Assembly (NCBI GenBank): GCA_018897535.1
Contig: JAHIKO010000019.1
Coordinates: 1 to 31,963 of the forward strand
DNA length: 31,963 nt
Direction of reading: 5' to 3'
Source: Candidatus Dependentiae bacterium
Lineage (GTDB): Bacteria; Babelota; Babeliae; Babelales; UASB340
Of this stretch, positions 8,016 through 16,531 are shown piece after piece. Below the pieces are notes generated by a model, which was not told the DNA's origin, searched no databases, and was given only the letters and a program-made list of their open reading frames with translations. Both the position numbers and the translations under genes were made by a program. The first letter of the stretch is position 1. Every line of letters starts with the position of its first letter.

Positions 8016-8651
8016 ATGCTTTTAAGCAAAATATTTTTAGCGAATTTTTTAATTATTGTTTCTAATTTGTTTTTTATTTCGAGCCTTATACCGCAAATTT
8101 TATTGAATTATAAAATAAAATCTACAAATGGACTTAGTACTGTTTTTATTTTGACACTACTAAATTCCGGTTATTTTTATCTTATTTATAGCTTTGCAAA
8201 CAATTTACCTATTGGTTATAAAATGGTTAATATAATCTATACGTTTTTAGCTTGTTTGATTATGTTTCAACGTTTTAAATATTCTCAGAATAATTGGGAT
8301 AAAGATATAAAAATTTTTTCTATTTTTATTCTTAATATATTTTTTCTGGTTCTTATTGGATATTTAATATATTTTAAATTTTTCTCTTACGCTTATTTGA
8401 TTGGATGGATTCCTGTAGGAATTGGCTTTTGGAAAAAATTACCGCAAATATTTAAAATTTACAGGAATAAGTCAGTACATGGTTTTAGTTTTTATTTTAT
8501 TTTAATATCTCTTAGCGCCAATTTTTGTGAAATTTTGGCTAATCTTTTTTTAAAAATACCAATACCTCTAATTGTGAACAATTTTCGCGGAATTTTGATA
8601 AATTTAGTGTTTTTGGGGCAATTTTTTATCTATCGAAACAATCAAAATTAA
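8016..8651 (+). CDS. PQ-loop repeat membrane protein, copy 3
   Basis: A third paralogue of 211 residues. The first PQ-loop is SSLIPQILLNYKIKSTNGLS and the second is KKLPQIFKIYRNKSVHGFSF. It begins with ATG 2 nt after copy 2, so the two are probably translationally coupled. The three copies keep the P-Q dipeptides and the K/R-S-x-x-G-x-S tail but differ almost everywhere else. This suggests old duplications with diverged substrates rather than recent amplification. The helix count is again about six to seven. Confidence 0.83.
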   Translation: MLLSKIFLANFLIIVSNLFFISSLIPQILLNYKIKSTNGLSTVFILTLLNSGYFYLIYSFANNLPIGYKMVNIIYTFLACLIMFQRFKYSQNNWDKDIKIFSIFILNIFFLVLIGYLIYFKFFSYAYLIGWIPVGIGFWKKLPQIFKIYRNKSVHGFSFYFILISLSANFCEILANLFLKIPIPLIVNNFRGILINLVFLGQFFIYRNNQN

Positions 8652-8690
8652 CTATTTTTTCAAAATTTACAGATTTTTTATTGTTTTTTA

Positions 8691-8720
8691 TTGCAAATAT
8701 AATTCTATTTGTAATATACT
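8691..8720 (+). promoter_or_regulatory. Putative promoter for the exported repeat protein
   Basis: TTGCAA at 8691-8696, an 18-nt spacer, and TATACT at 8715-8720, about 47 nt before the start codon. GAGGAG at 8755-8760 is a strong ribosome binding site. Confidence 0.5.
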
Positions 8721-8766
8721 ATATTTAGATATTATAAAGTTTTTAAATTTTATTGAGGAGTATTTT

Positions 8767-9369
8767 ATGAATAAGATTAGTAAAAATATTTTTATGTTAC
8801 TGTTTGTTTTTGGCACTCTTGATTTTAGTGCAAAATCGCAAGTTGCAGATATAACTCAACCGGATGAGACTGCTGCGATTAATAATGCTGTTGATTTGGC
8901 CAAAGATATAGATCAAGATACAGATAAAAAGCCGGAAATTAACTCGGGTGATGTTTCGGTTGATCAACAATCTGCAGATGTTTTTGCTGATATAAAAGAT
9001 ACTCAGCCTGAATCTGAGACTGAAATAAAGATTGAAGAAACTGAAGAAAAAACTGAAGATACAGCTGCTACTTCTGAGTTGTCAACTCAAGAGTTAGCAA
9101 CTCAAGAGTTAAAAACTCAGGAGTTAAAAGAATCTGAAAAGGCTGTTGATGAGTTAATAAAGAAAGATACCATGCCTCAGGTTGAAGAAGAGTCTAATGC
9201 TCAAGATGAAAAGACAACAATTAAGTATGAAGAAGTTACTGTTGAGGGTGGAAAATCTAACGTTACAAATGAAAAAATTGAAAATATAGAAAATAAACTT
9301 GATAAATTATCAGATAAGATTGATGAATTAAGTGAGAAAATTGAGTCATTAAAAAATAAGTCTGAATAA
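8767..9369 (+). CDS. Exported acidic repeat and coiled-coil protein
   Basis: A 200-residue protein of unknown function. Residues 1-24 look like a signal peptide (basic start, a hydrophobic MLLFVFG core, then FSAKSQ). The mature part is very acidic and low-complexity, rich in Glu, Asp, Thr and Gln. Around residues 103-118 it has a tandem five-residue repeat of the type x-TQEL. The last 35 residues form a heptad-patterned coiled coil (IENIENKLDKLSDKIDELSEKI). It is monocistronic, with a clear promoter and one of the strongest terminators in the window. Coiled-coil assembly on the cell surface or in a host compartment is a guess only. Confidence 0.75.
   Translation: MNKISKNIFMLLFVFGTLDFSAKSQVADITQPDETAAINNAVDLAKDIDQDTDKKPEINSGDVSVDQQSADVFADIKDTQPESETEIKIEETEEKTEDTAATSELSTQELATQELKTQELKESEKAVDELIKKDTMPQVEEESNAQDEKTTIKYEEVTVEGGKSNVTNEKIENIENKLDKLSDKIDELSEKIESLKNKSE
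9076..9125 (+). repeat. 15-nt tandem repeat with internal palindromes
   Basis: Three units of GAGTT-N3-AACTC occur at 9076-9088, 9091-9103 and 9106-9118, spaced exactly 15 nt apart. A partial fourth GAGTT lies at 9121-9125. They encode the x-TQEL peptide repeat. Each unit is itself a small palindrome, so the repeat could form slipped or hairpin structures and change copy number in frame. Confidence 0.8.
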
Positions 9370-9396
9370 TTCTAAAAAATTATTTTATTAAAGACA

Positions 9397-9444
9397 AATA
9401 ATTAAGGGATGTTACATTAACTTGTAACATCCCTTAATTATTTT
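9397..9444 (+). terminator. Strong hairpin terminator
   Basis: A perfect 20-bp stem: AATAATTAAGGGATGTTACA at 9397-9416 pairs with 9423-9442 across a 6-nt loop. It ends in TTTT. It separates the exported repeat protein from the NurA gene, whose ATG lies only 10 nt further on. Confidence 0.85.
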
Positions 9445-9454
9445 AGGTGTTTTT

Positions 9455-10600
9455 ATGCTTAATAAAAATAGTCTTTTAATAGAATTTAAAAAAGTTTCAG
9501 AAAAGCTTTTTCCTAATTTGGCTTATGAGTCTGATATAGCACAAAAAACTTGGGACAAAATTTCCAATCAAGATAATTTTAAAGAAAAGGTTGAGTTATC
9601 AAAAAGTAGTTTTCTGTTGCCATTTTGGCAAAATAATTTAGCTGAAATTTTTAATGTTAATAAAATTGAAACAGATTATTCTGTTATTGCAATCGATGGA
9701 TCCCAAATTTATCCTGACAGAAACATATCCGGAGCCGGATGTTTTTTAATAAATATTGGTGGGTGTAGTATAAAATATTCTGATAAAAGTGAAGTTAAAT
9801 TTTATTCAGAACCTAAACTTTTTTTAACACAAGAACTTATTGATCAAAATGAGAAAATTTCTTTTTCTCAAGATTTGGTAGATTTTAAGCGTGAAGAATT
9901 AGAGCTTTTGCGTTTGCTTGAGATATCTGTAGAAAACAATATTGATTTATCATTAGTTGATGGAACTGTAATTTTTTGGCCATTGGAAGGCAAAACAGAT
10001 GAAGTTAAAAATTATTTTTTAAATTTATATATAAACATTTTGAATAAATTTTATGAACAAAATAAGCTAATTGCAGGAGTTATAAGTTTTCCAAAGAGCC
10101 GCGAGCTTGTAAATCTTATAAAGCTTGGATTGTGCCGATTCGATTATGCAGAATGCATATCATGTCACAGAATTTATAACGATTTTCCATGTAAAATTGT
10201 TGATAGTTTAATAGATTCACAGGTTACAAAATTTTTTTTACCAAAAAATTATCGATCAACTATTTTTTTTAGTAAATCTAAAATTGTAGATTCTTATCCG
10301 GAGCATCTAAAACCATGTTTTTTTTATTTAAATACGGAAAAAGAGATTATTCGTGTTGAAACTTTTTCATGGATTGCAAATGATAGAAGTAAACTTGATT
10401 TTATTGCATCTATTGCTCTTGATCAGGTTGAAAAGGGGATGGGTTATCCGGTAGTTTTGGCTCAAGCTCATGAAGCTGCAGTTGTTAAAGGCCCTGATCG
10501 TGAGTTTTTTTATTATCTTTTGCAGCGGCAAGCTATGGAACAAAATAAAAGAATTTTTTATTCTCAAAAGAGTCTTAAGAAAAAGGGAATAGCTATATAA
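9455..10600 (+). CDS. nurA: NurA-domain nuclease
   Basis: A 381-residue protein with the NurA nuclease fold (RNase H-like, Mn-dependent 5'-3' exonuclease in archaea, partner of the HerA helicase). Visible motifs are AIDGSQIYPDR with D81, SLVDGTVIFW with D169, and a C-terminal PVVLAQAHEAAVVKGPDREFFYYLL block. Those acidic residues are the expected metal ligands. No HerA-type ATPase is in the window. Four Cys lie in the middle (around CRFDYAECISCHRIYNDFPC) and could bind zinc. The gene stands alone between two terminators. NurA homologues occur sporadically in bacteria. A function in end processing is inferred from the family. Confidence 0.8.
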   Translation: MLNKNSLLIEFKKVSEKLFPNLAYESDIAQKTWDKISNQDNFKEKVELSKSSFLLPFWQNNLAEIFNVNKIETDYSVIAIDGSQIYPDRNISGAGCFLINIGGCSIKYSDKSEVKFYSEPKLFLTQELIDQNEKISFSQDLVDFKREELELLRLLEISVENNIDLSLVDGTVIFWPLEGKTDEVKNYFLNLYINILNKFYEQNKLIAGVISFPKSRELVNLIKLGLCRFDYAECISCHRIYNDFPCKIVDSLIDSQVTKFFLPKNYRSTIFFSKSKIVDSYPEHLKPCFFYLNTEKEIIRVETFSWIANDRSKLDFIASIALDQVEKGMGYPVVLAQAHEAAVVKGPDREFFYYLLQRQAMEQNKRIFYSQKSLKKKGIAI

Positions 10601-10728
10601 AATTTTATTTTTTATTTATTAAAATAAATGCTTGAAAAAAAACATAATAGGTATAAATTTATTGCGGATAAGGCTTTTTCTAGATGTTTTTAAATATTTG
10701 ATAAATATATCATCAAGGAGATTTTTAT

Positions 10729-11199
10729 ATGAAAAAAATATTTTTATCGATTTTTTGTTTGGTTAGCTTTTTTAAAGTGCAAGCAATTTCTTTTGATGAA
10801 AAATTTGTGCGTGTGTTTATAATAGATCCGGAAAAATCGATTACGGATGTAAAAAATATTTATTCGAATGTTCTTGGTAAAATTGTAGAAAAGGATGCTT
10901 CGATTATTTATAAATTAAAAAGGAATCTTAAAAGTTTTGATAATGGTTATGAGGTTAAATTTGAAAAAATTACAGAATATTTTAAAAAAATTATAGGATA
11001 TTTATCAGTACTACCAGAACATGCAATTATTATAAAAAGACTTGAAGATTTAATTAAATGTTTTACGGTGTCATATTATCTTATTGAAAATGGTATGGAT
11101 AAGAAAAGTGTTGATAAAATTTTGAATTCAAATCAAAATTTAAATGAGATAGTTGCTGAAACTATTTTGGGATTACAAAAATTTGAGGATAAACCTTAA
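10729..11199 (+). CDS. Exported small protein of unknown function
   Basis: A 156-residue protein with a clear signal peptide: MKK, a hydrophobic core IFLSIFCLVSFF, and a probable cut after KVQA. The mature part is helical and charged, without Cys pairs, repeats or any family I recognise. The ribosome site AAGGAG lies at 10713-10718. It is monocistronic and followed at once by a textbook terminator. It belongs with the other exported orphans of this window. Confidence 0.7.
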   Translation: MKKIFLSIFCLVSFFKVQAISFDEKFVRVFIIDPEKSITDVKNIYSNVLGKIVEKDASIIYKLKRNLKSFDNGYEVKFEKITEYFKKIIGYLSVLPEHAIIIKRLEDLIKCFTVSYYLIENGMDKKSVDKILNSNQNLNEIVAETILGLQKFEDKP

Positions 11200-11226
11200 G
11201 AAAAATAAATTTAAAATAAAGTTTTT

Positions 11227-11259
11227 ATACCACTGGATTATCCAGTGGTATATTTTTTT
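11227..11259 (+). terminator. Rho-independent terminator
   Basis: An 11-bp perfect stem: ATACCACTGGA at 11227-11237 pairs with TCCAGTGGTAT at 11241-11251 across a 3-nt loop. Seven T residues follow. Confidence 0.9.
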
Positions 11260-11329
11260 ATATCAAATACAATATATTATAAAAATAATAGAATATTTTG
11301 GGGTAGGAATAACTATTTTGGAATTTTAA

Positions 11330-13216
11330 ATGTTTATTGCAAAAGATTTAAATTTAAATTTTGGTTCGCAGGTAATATTTGATAATATTTCATTTACATT
11401 AAATACAGACCAGCGAATAGGCCTTGTTGGACGAAATGGTGCCGGTAAAACGACATTGCTTTCAATAATAGCCGGTCAAAGCGGTTTTGATTCCGGTTTT
11501 GTAGAAACACAAAAAGATAAAAAAATGGCGTACTTGCCACAAAACGTTGTCTTAGTTTCTGAAAAATCAATATTTATTGAATGTCTTAACAGTTTTAATA
11601 ATAATCTTGGCGATTTAATTTATGAATTTTGGGAATTAGAAAAACAACTTGAAAATAACGATACAAAAATAGTTGAGCGTTATGCCGAGTTACACCATAA
11701 ACTTGATGAATTTGATTATCAAAAAAAGATTCTTGAATCCAAAAATATTTTATTAGGTTTGGGATTTGTAGAAAAAGATCTTGAAAATTTAGTCTCAACG
11801 CTCTCTGTGGGTTGGAAAATGCGTTTGGTTTTGGCAAAACTATTATTGCAAAAAGCTGACTTTTATTTACTTGACGAACCTACAAATCATTTGGATTTGA
11901 CAGCCAAAGATTGGTTTTTAAGCTTTTTAAAAAATTCAAATTTTGGATTTATGCTCGTTTCTCATGATAAATATTTTTTAGACAAATTATGCACTCAAAT
12001 TTATGAATTATCACTTGGTAACCTTAATATTTACACTGGAAATTATTCAAGCTATTTAATTCAAAAACAAGAACGAGAAGAATTACTGGAAAAAAAATAT
12101 ATAGAACAACAAAAATTTTTGAAAAAAGAAATGGCCGTTATCGATCGGTTCAGAGCAAGTGCCACAAAATCCAGTATGGCGCAAAGCAAGTTAAAGGCGT
12201 TAGAAAAAATTGAAATTATAAAACTTGAACCGGGACAAAAAACAGTTCGAATAAATTTTGGTGAAATAAAAAAAAGTGGAAAAATAGGCTTGATTGTAAA
12301 AAAATTATCAAAATATTTTGGTGAGAAAAAAATATTTGAAAATGCTTCATTTGAAATTGAAAGAGGCGAAAAGGTTGCAATTGTAGCTCCAAATGGACAA
12401 GGTAAATCAACTTTATTAAATGTAATTATGTCGAAATTAAAAGCAGATTCCGGTTCATTTGAATTTGGATATAATACTTTCCCGGCATTTTTTGAGCAAG
12501 ATCAAAATAAATCTTTAAATCCTAAAAATGATATTTTGACTGAAGTCGAGTCTGCTTGCAAGACTACAGAGCAACGCCAAAAAGTAAGAGCTTATTTGGG
12601 TGCATTTTTGTTTTCAGGACAAGATGTTGAAAAATATATTTCAGTTCTCAGTGGCGGTGAAAAAAACAGAGTGGCAATGGTAAAAGTTTTATTGGCAGAT
12701 GCAAATTTTTTAATTTTAGACGAGCCAACAAACCACTTGGATATTCAATCCAAAGAAGTTTTATTACAAGTTCTAAAAGATTATTCGGGAACTATTTTAT
12801 TTGTTTCTCACGATCGAGATTTTTTAAATAATTTGGCAACTTCTATAATAGAATTAAAACAAGATTCCAGCTATAAATATAAAGGAAATTACGACGCTTT
12901 CTTGGTTCAAAAGAATGCTCAAAGAGAGATTTTACATGATGCTCAAGTTATTGAATCTAAAGCAAAAGAAGCTTCTCAAAATTTGTTAGTTCGTAATTTA
13001 AACAGTAATTCCGGTGTTACAGATTATGAAAAAAGAAAAAAAATTAGAAATTTAGAATCTAAAATAGATAAACTTGAAAAAGAGCTTGAAGAATTGACCA
13101 AAAAATTTGAAGATTTAGAATACGGTTCTCAGGAATATAACCATACTTTTGATAGCATGAATAAAATAGAAAAAGAGCTAAATGAAAATCTTGCGTTTTG
13201 GGAATCTTTGATATAG
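11330..13216 (+). CDS. ABC-F family ATPase (Uup/EttA-like, ribosome-associated)
   Basis: A cytosolic protein of 628 residues with two ATP-binding cassettes and no membrane segments. NBD1 has Walker A GRNGAGKT (34-41) and LLDEPTNHLDL. NBD2 has APNGQGKST (353-361), the signature LSGGEKNRVA and LILDEPTNHLD. The linker at about 245-300 is the ribosome-facing P-site tolerance motif. A C-terminal coiled coil (about 560-620) is Uup-like. Two deviations are visible. The NBD1 signature reads LSVGW instead of LSGGW, and the NBD2 Walker A begins with Ala instead of Gly. ABC-F proteins act on the ribosome in translation or antibiotic protection. The subtype cannot be fixed from sequence reading alone. 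Confidence 0.93.
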   Translation: MFIAKDLNLNFGSQVIFDNISFTLNTDQRIGLVGRNGAGKTTLLSIIAGQSGFDSGFVETQKDKKMAYLPQNVVLVSEKSIFIECLNSFNNNLGDLIYEFWELEKQLENNDTKIVERYAELHHKLDEFDYQKKILESKNILLGLGFVEKDLENLVSTLSVGWKMRLVLAKLLLQKADFYLLDEPTNHLDLTAKDWFLSFLKNSNFGFMLVSHDKYFLDKLCTQIYELSLGNLNIYTGNYSSYLIQKQEREELLEKKYIEQQKFLKKEMAVIDRFRASATKSSMAQSKLKALEKIEIIKLEPGQKTVRINFGEIKKSGKIGLIVKKLSKYFGEKKIFENASFEIERGEKVAIVAPNGQGKSTLLNVIMSKLKADSGSFEFGYNTFPAFFEQDQNKSLNPKNDILTEVESACKTTEQRQKVRAYLGAFLFSGQDVEKYISVLSGGEKNRVAMVKVLLADANFLILDEPTNHLDIQSKEVLLQVLKDYSGTILFVSHDRDFLNNLATSIIELKQDSSYKYKGNYDAFLVQKNAQREILHDAQVIESKAKEASQNLLVRNLNSNSGVTDYEKRKKIRNLESKIDKLEKELEELTKKFEDLEYGSQEYNHTFDSMNKIEKELNENLAFWESLI

Positions 13217-13253
13217 CTTAACTGTAAAATTGTATTTTAAAAAAGGAGAATCT

Positions 13254-13550
13254 ATGAAAAATTTTAAAATTACTCTGTTTTTAGCTACTAGCATATTTTT
13301 AGGGAATAATTTAACTGCAATGAATGATCTTCCTGAAGGAGTTGATGAAGAAATAACCAATTTTGAAGATAGCACGCGAGCAAATGATATGCTAAGCAAA
13401 GCCCAAAGATTTAAAAAACAAACTGATAGTATTAAACGTGATATGAAAAAAGAAAATGCAAAAATATTATGTACCTCTTGTGGAGCTGTTGCTTCATATT
13501 GTACATGTCTTGGCGTTGTGGGTGCTTTAATTTATTGGCTGGTTAATTAA
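13254..13550 (+). CDS. Exported small protein with C-terminal hydrophobic segment
   Basis: A 98-residue orphan. ATG at 13254 was chosen because AAGGAGA lies just upstream and the protein then begins with a normal signal peptide (MKNFKITLFLATSIFLG, cut probably after LTA and before MND). The mature part is a charged helix, then a Cys cluster (CTSCGAVASYCTCLG), then a hydrophobic end that could anchor it in a membrane. It lies 37 nt after the ABC-F gene and converges on ychF with only 7 nt between the two stops. Confidence 0.65.
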   Translation: MKNFKITLFLATSIFLGNNLTAMNDLPEGVDEEITNFEDSTRANDMLSKAQRFKKQTDSIKRDMKKENAKILCTSCGAVASYCTCLGVVGALIYWLVN

Positions 13551-13557
13551 TTTTTAA

Positions 13558-14688
13558 TTAAACGTTAAATCTTATTAAAAGCAAGTCGCCATCTTTTACA
13601 ATATAATCTTTACCTTCAGTCCGCATTTTACCGGTATCTCGAAGTTTTGCTTCGCTTCCGGCTTCTATAATATCTGTGTAGTTATAAATAACAGCGCAAA
13701 TGAAACCTCTTTCCAAATCAGAATGAATTTCTCCGGCAGCTTGCGGGACTTTTGTATTTTGACGCAAACTCCAAGCGTGAGCTTCTTTTGGCCCGCATGT
13801 AAAAAATGTAATGAGACCTAAATTTTTATAAGTAAGTCTTATAATTTTGTCCAATCCGGATTCTTCAATATCTAAAGATTCAAGCATTTCTTTTTTATCT
13901 TCATCTGATAATAAAGATAGCTCAGATTCAATTTTTGCAGATATAGCTATAACTTTATCGGTGCCAAATTTTTCTACTAATTTTTTATAATGTTCATTAT
14001 TTAGATAGTTTTTGTTTTGTAAATCATCTTCAGAAATATTTGCAACTATTATAAAATTTTTGGCACTTAAAAGATCAACTGTTTTTATATTATTTAGAGC
14101 ATATTCTTTTACGGTTTTTTGAACTGCGTAAAAATCTCCTGAACCTATAAATTTTTTAATTTTTAAGACTAGCTCAAGTTCCTGCTCAAGCTCTTTTACC
14201 TGAGCCGGTGTGAAATTTTTATTTTTTGCACTTTTTAGTAAAGAGTTTAATTTTTCTTCTTTTTTTTCTAACGATTCTAAATCTTTTAACATTAATTCAG
14301 AAGTGATTACTTCAAAATCATCTATTGGGTCAAGGTGATCGTGAACATGTATTACATTTTTATCTTCAAAACAACGCAATACATGAATTATTAGATCTAC
14401 CCCCATAATATTTGATAAAAATTGGTTTCCAAGCCCTTCACCTGTTGCAGCACCTTTTACAAGTCCTGCAATATCGCAAAATTGCACATTGGTAGGTATA
14501 ATTTTTTGAGAGCCAAATATTTGTGCCAATTTTTCCAATCTTTTATCAGGTACATTTGTTATTGCAACGTGTGGATCTATGGTGCAAAATGGATAATTTT
14601 CGGCAGGAATGCCTGCTTTTGTAAGTGCATTAAAAAGTGTTGATTTACCAACGTTTGGAAGTCCAACTAAACCTGCTTGAATTGCCAT
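13558..14688 (-). CDS. ychF: Redox-regulated ATPase YchF (OLA1 family)
   Basis: A 376-residue universal P-loop protein of the TRAFAC class that prefers ATP and binds ribosomes. The G1 motif GLPNVGKST lies at about 8-16. The switch II-like block CDIAGLVKGAATGEGLGNQFL follows, then the antiparallel coiled-coil insertion at about 130-200 and the C-terminal TGS domain ending in DYIVKDGDLLLIRFNV. Length and motifs are complete. GAGG precedes the start by five nucleotides. The gene runs opposite to its neighbours and has its own promoter (14723-14750). Confidence 0.97.
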   Translation of the reverse strand: MAIQAGLVGLPNVGKSTLFNALTKAGIPAENYPFCTIDPHVAITNVPDKRLEKLAQIFGSQKIIPTNVQFCDIAGLVKGAATGEGLGNQFLSNIMGVDLIIHVLRCFEDKNVIHVHDHLDPIDDFEVITSELMLKDLESLEKKEEKLNSLLKSAKNKNFTPAQVKELEQELELVLKIKKFIGSGDFYAVQKTVKEYALNNIKTVDLLSAKNFIIVANISEDDLQNKNYLNNEHYKKLVEKFGTDKVIAISAKIESELSLLSDEDKKEMLESLDIEESGLDKIIRLTYKNLGLITFFTCGPKEAHAWSLRQNTKVPQAAGEIHSDLERGFICAVIYNYTDIIEAGSEAKLRDTGKMRTEGKDYIVKDGDLLLIRFNV

Positions 14689-14722
14689 TTTTACCTCTTA
14701 TTTATAATTTTTATATTTTCTA

Positions 14723-14750
14723 AGTATAAAAAATATTGATTTTTTTGCAA
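14723..14750 (-). promoter_or_regulatory. Putative ychF promoter
   Basis: On the minus strand, TTGCAA (14745-14750) is followed by a 16-nt spacer and TATACT (14723-14728), about 35 nt before the start. The same two hexamers occur in front of the gene at 8767. Confidence 0.5.
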
Positions 14751-14818
14751 AAAAACGTAATATATAAGTTCGTTTTGGGGTATCTTTTTTAATAAACACA
14801 CAAAATTTTTGGAGTTTT

Positions 14819-15100
14819 ATGAAAATTTTAATAAAAACTATATGTTTTTATGTATTTTTAGCGTTTTTTGTTGGTTTTGGTGTAAATTGTATGGATCGTT
14901 CAAAAAGTGCTATTAATGATCCGGATGATGGTGAAGCTACAATTCTTAAACGAATTTTTAAAAATATGAGTAAAAAAGAATTTGATGAAATTACAAGATC
15001 TGCATCTATTCCTAATTTTAAAAAAATTAAATCTAAAAAATCCGGTCTTAAAACGGAATCAGAATCATATGAAATTGATTTAATGCATTCATTTGATTAA
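14819..15100 (+). CDS. Exported small protein of unknown function
   Basis: A 93-residue orphan that begins the exported cluster. The signal peptide is MKILIKTICFYVFLAFFVGFG, ending VNC-MDRS. The Cys before Met is not in a canonical lipobox. The mature part is short, polar and charged, with an acidic middle, a Lys/Ser-rich stretch and no known domain. GGAG lies at 14811-14814. It is divergent from ychF and followed by a 26-bp hairpin, so it is a single-gene unit. Confidence 0.65.
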   Translation: MKILIKTICFYVFLAFFVGFGVNCMDRSKSAINDPDDGEATILKRIFKNMSKKEFDEITRSASIPNFKKIKSKKSGLKTESESYEIDLMHSFD

Positions 15101-15156
15101 TATATAAATAAAAAAGAGTGTTTTTTGCTTAAAAACACTCTTTTTTATTTATATAT
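15100..15156 (+). terminator. Very long perfect hairpin (terminator)
   Basis: A perfect 26-bp inverted repeat (15100-15125 with 15131-15156) around a 5-nt TGCTT loop. The GC-containing core is AAGAGTGTTTTT, and a T6 run lies within the descending arm. It starts on the last base of the preceding stop codon. Confidence 0.8.
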
Positions 15157-15166
15157 GTATTTCCAT

Positions 15167-15194
15167 TTGTAAATACCTTTTCGTATGTCATAAT
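15167..15194 (+). promoter_or_regulatory. Putative promoter of the leucine-rich-repeat gene
   Basis: TTGTAA at 15167-15172, a 16-nt spacer, and CATAAT at 15189-15194, about 41 nt before the start codon. Confidence 0.45.
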
Positions 15195-15235
15195 TTACTT
15201 AGTGTTTAATTTAGTTAAATATAAATGGAGATTTT

Positions 15236-16111
15236 ATGAAATTTTTTGACAAAAAAGCGATATTTTTGATTTTAGGCTTTTTTTGCATATTAAATTTATC
15301 AGCGCTTAATAATCTTGGTAACGATTTTATAACTGCAACAGAACTTTTAGAGCGAAGAGAGCAACAAGAGCAACAAAGAGCGTTTAATTTAGAACTTAGA
15401 CAAGTTTTTTTGGGACAAATCAATGTTGATCAAGATTTGTTTGACTTTGAGTTTAGAGCTTTGGGACGTATTAATTTTACAGATCAAGATTTGGCAAGAT
15501 TGGTTTTTTTCTCAGAACAGTATCGACAAAATGTGTTGCAGAATGATCGAGCATTGTCTTTTACTTGGAATACTTGGTGGTTTAGAGTTCAAGGTAATCA
15601 ATGGTTGACTCTAAATCGGGTTATGCAGGACTTAGAGTTAGATTATTTAGATAATGTAGCTCTGGTAATAGAAAGATATGATCAGGGTACAAGGTTATTA
15701 AATCTTTCAAATTTTAATTTAAATTCAAGGCAACTGGAAGTTTTGGTTCCGTATATCCAACGTTTAATTGTGCGTGGGTTACAGAATCTTGATTTAAGTG
15801 GTAATAGAATAACATATTTGCCTGGAAATTTTGGTGAATTAAACGGATTGATAAGAATAAATTTATCTAATAATAATTTGAATTATTTAAATAGAAATTT
15901 TAGAAATAGAATATTTATGCAACATGATAACTCTTTGGAATTGTTGGCAAATATTAATACATTACAATCTTTGGACTTGTCAGACAACGTAAATTTGCAA
16001 TTTATACCGTGGAATTTAGGAAATGTTAGACGAATAGATATTTCAAATACGAGAATAAATATTTTGCCACGTTTAATAAATATAAGAAATATTATTCAAT
16101 TAAATGATTAA
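15236..16111 (+). CDS. Exported leucine-rich-repeat protein
   Basis: A 291-residue protein with a signal peptide (MKFFDKKAIFLILGFFCILNLSA, cut before LNN). Residues about 40-150 are a helical, Gln/Arg-rich region. From about 155 there are degenerate leucine-rich repeats with the L-x-x-L-x-L-S-x-N pattern: LNLSNFNLN, LDLSGNRITYLP, INLSNNNLNYL, LDLSDNVNLQFIP, IDISNTRINILP. Such repeats bind proteins, and in host-associated bacteria exported LRR proteins are often effectors or adhesins. The target is unknown. The protein stops only about 14 residues after the last repeat, with no capping domain. The next gene starts 25 nt later, so these two are likely co-transcribed. Confidence 0.8.
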   Translation: MKFFDKKAIFLILGFFCILNLSALNNLGNDFITATELLERREQQEQQRAFNLELRQVFLGQINVDQDLFDFEFRALGRINFTDQDLARLVFFSEQYRQNVLQNDRALSFTWNTWWFRVQGNQWLTLNRVMQDLELDYLDNVALVIERYDQGTRLLNLSNFNLNSRQLEVLVPYIQRLIVRGLQNLDLSGNRITYLPGNFGELNGLIRINLSNNNLNYLNRNFRNRIFMQHDNSLELLANINTLQSLDLSDNVNLQFIPWNLGNVRRIDISNTRINILPRLINIRNIIQLND

Positions 16112-16136
16112 ATTAAAAAATATAAATGGGGGTTTT

Positions 16137-16499
16137 ATGAAAATTTTAAATATAAAAATAGTTTTTTTTGTCTCTGCGCTAGCTATTTTTGGCAATGCTT
16201 TTGCTATGGATAATATGAAAGAATTACTAAAAATAAGTAAAAAATGGGAAGAGAAACAAAAAAAATTTGAATCATTTTATAGATTGAATACTGAAACTGA
16301 AGAAAAAACTACTGAAGATAAAACTAATGAAAAAAATAACAAAACAAAAAAAAGTAGGTTTGAAAGTGTTCAAGATGAGCAAAAACCAAAAACTACTATA
16401 GATGAGATTTTAAATAGAAAAAATAGATTTGCTAAAAAAGAAGAATCTTTTGATCTAGAACTACTTGACCCTAAAAAAGTAAAAAAATGGAAAGATTAA
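16137..16499 (+). CDS. Exported charged small protein
   Basis: A 120-residue orphan. ATG at 16137 was chosen because a run of G (16128-16132) precedes it and it gives a clean signal peptide (MKILNIKIVFFVSALAIFGNAFA, cut before MDN). An upstream in-frame ATG at 16104 would place extra residues before the signal and overlap the LRR gene. The mature protein is almost entirely Lys, Glu, Asn and Thr, probably disordered or helical, with no recognised domain. Confidence 0.62.
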   Translation: MKILNIKIVFFVSALAIFGNAFAMDNMKELLKISKKWEEKQKKFESFYRLNTETEEKTTEDKTNEKNNKTKKSRFESVQDEQKPKTTIDEILNRKNRFAKKEESFDLELLDPKKVKKWKD

Positions 16500-16531
16500 A
16501 AAGATTAACTTAAAGCTTGGTGGGGTATTTT

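Noticed and set aside
9076..9125. Possible CRISPR-like or direct-repeat array.
   Set aside because: The units are 15 nt, contiguous, in frame and inside a coding sequence. There are no spacers.
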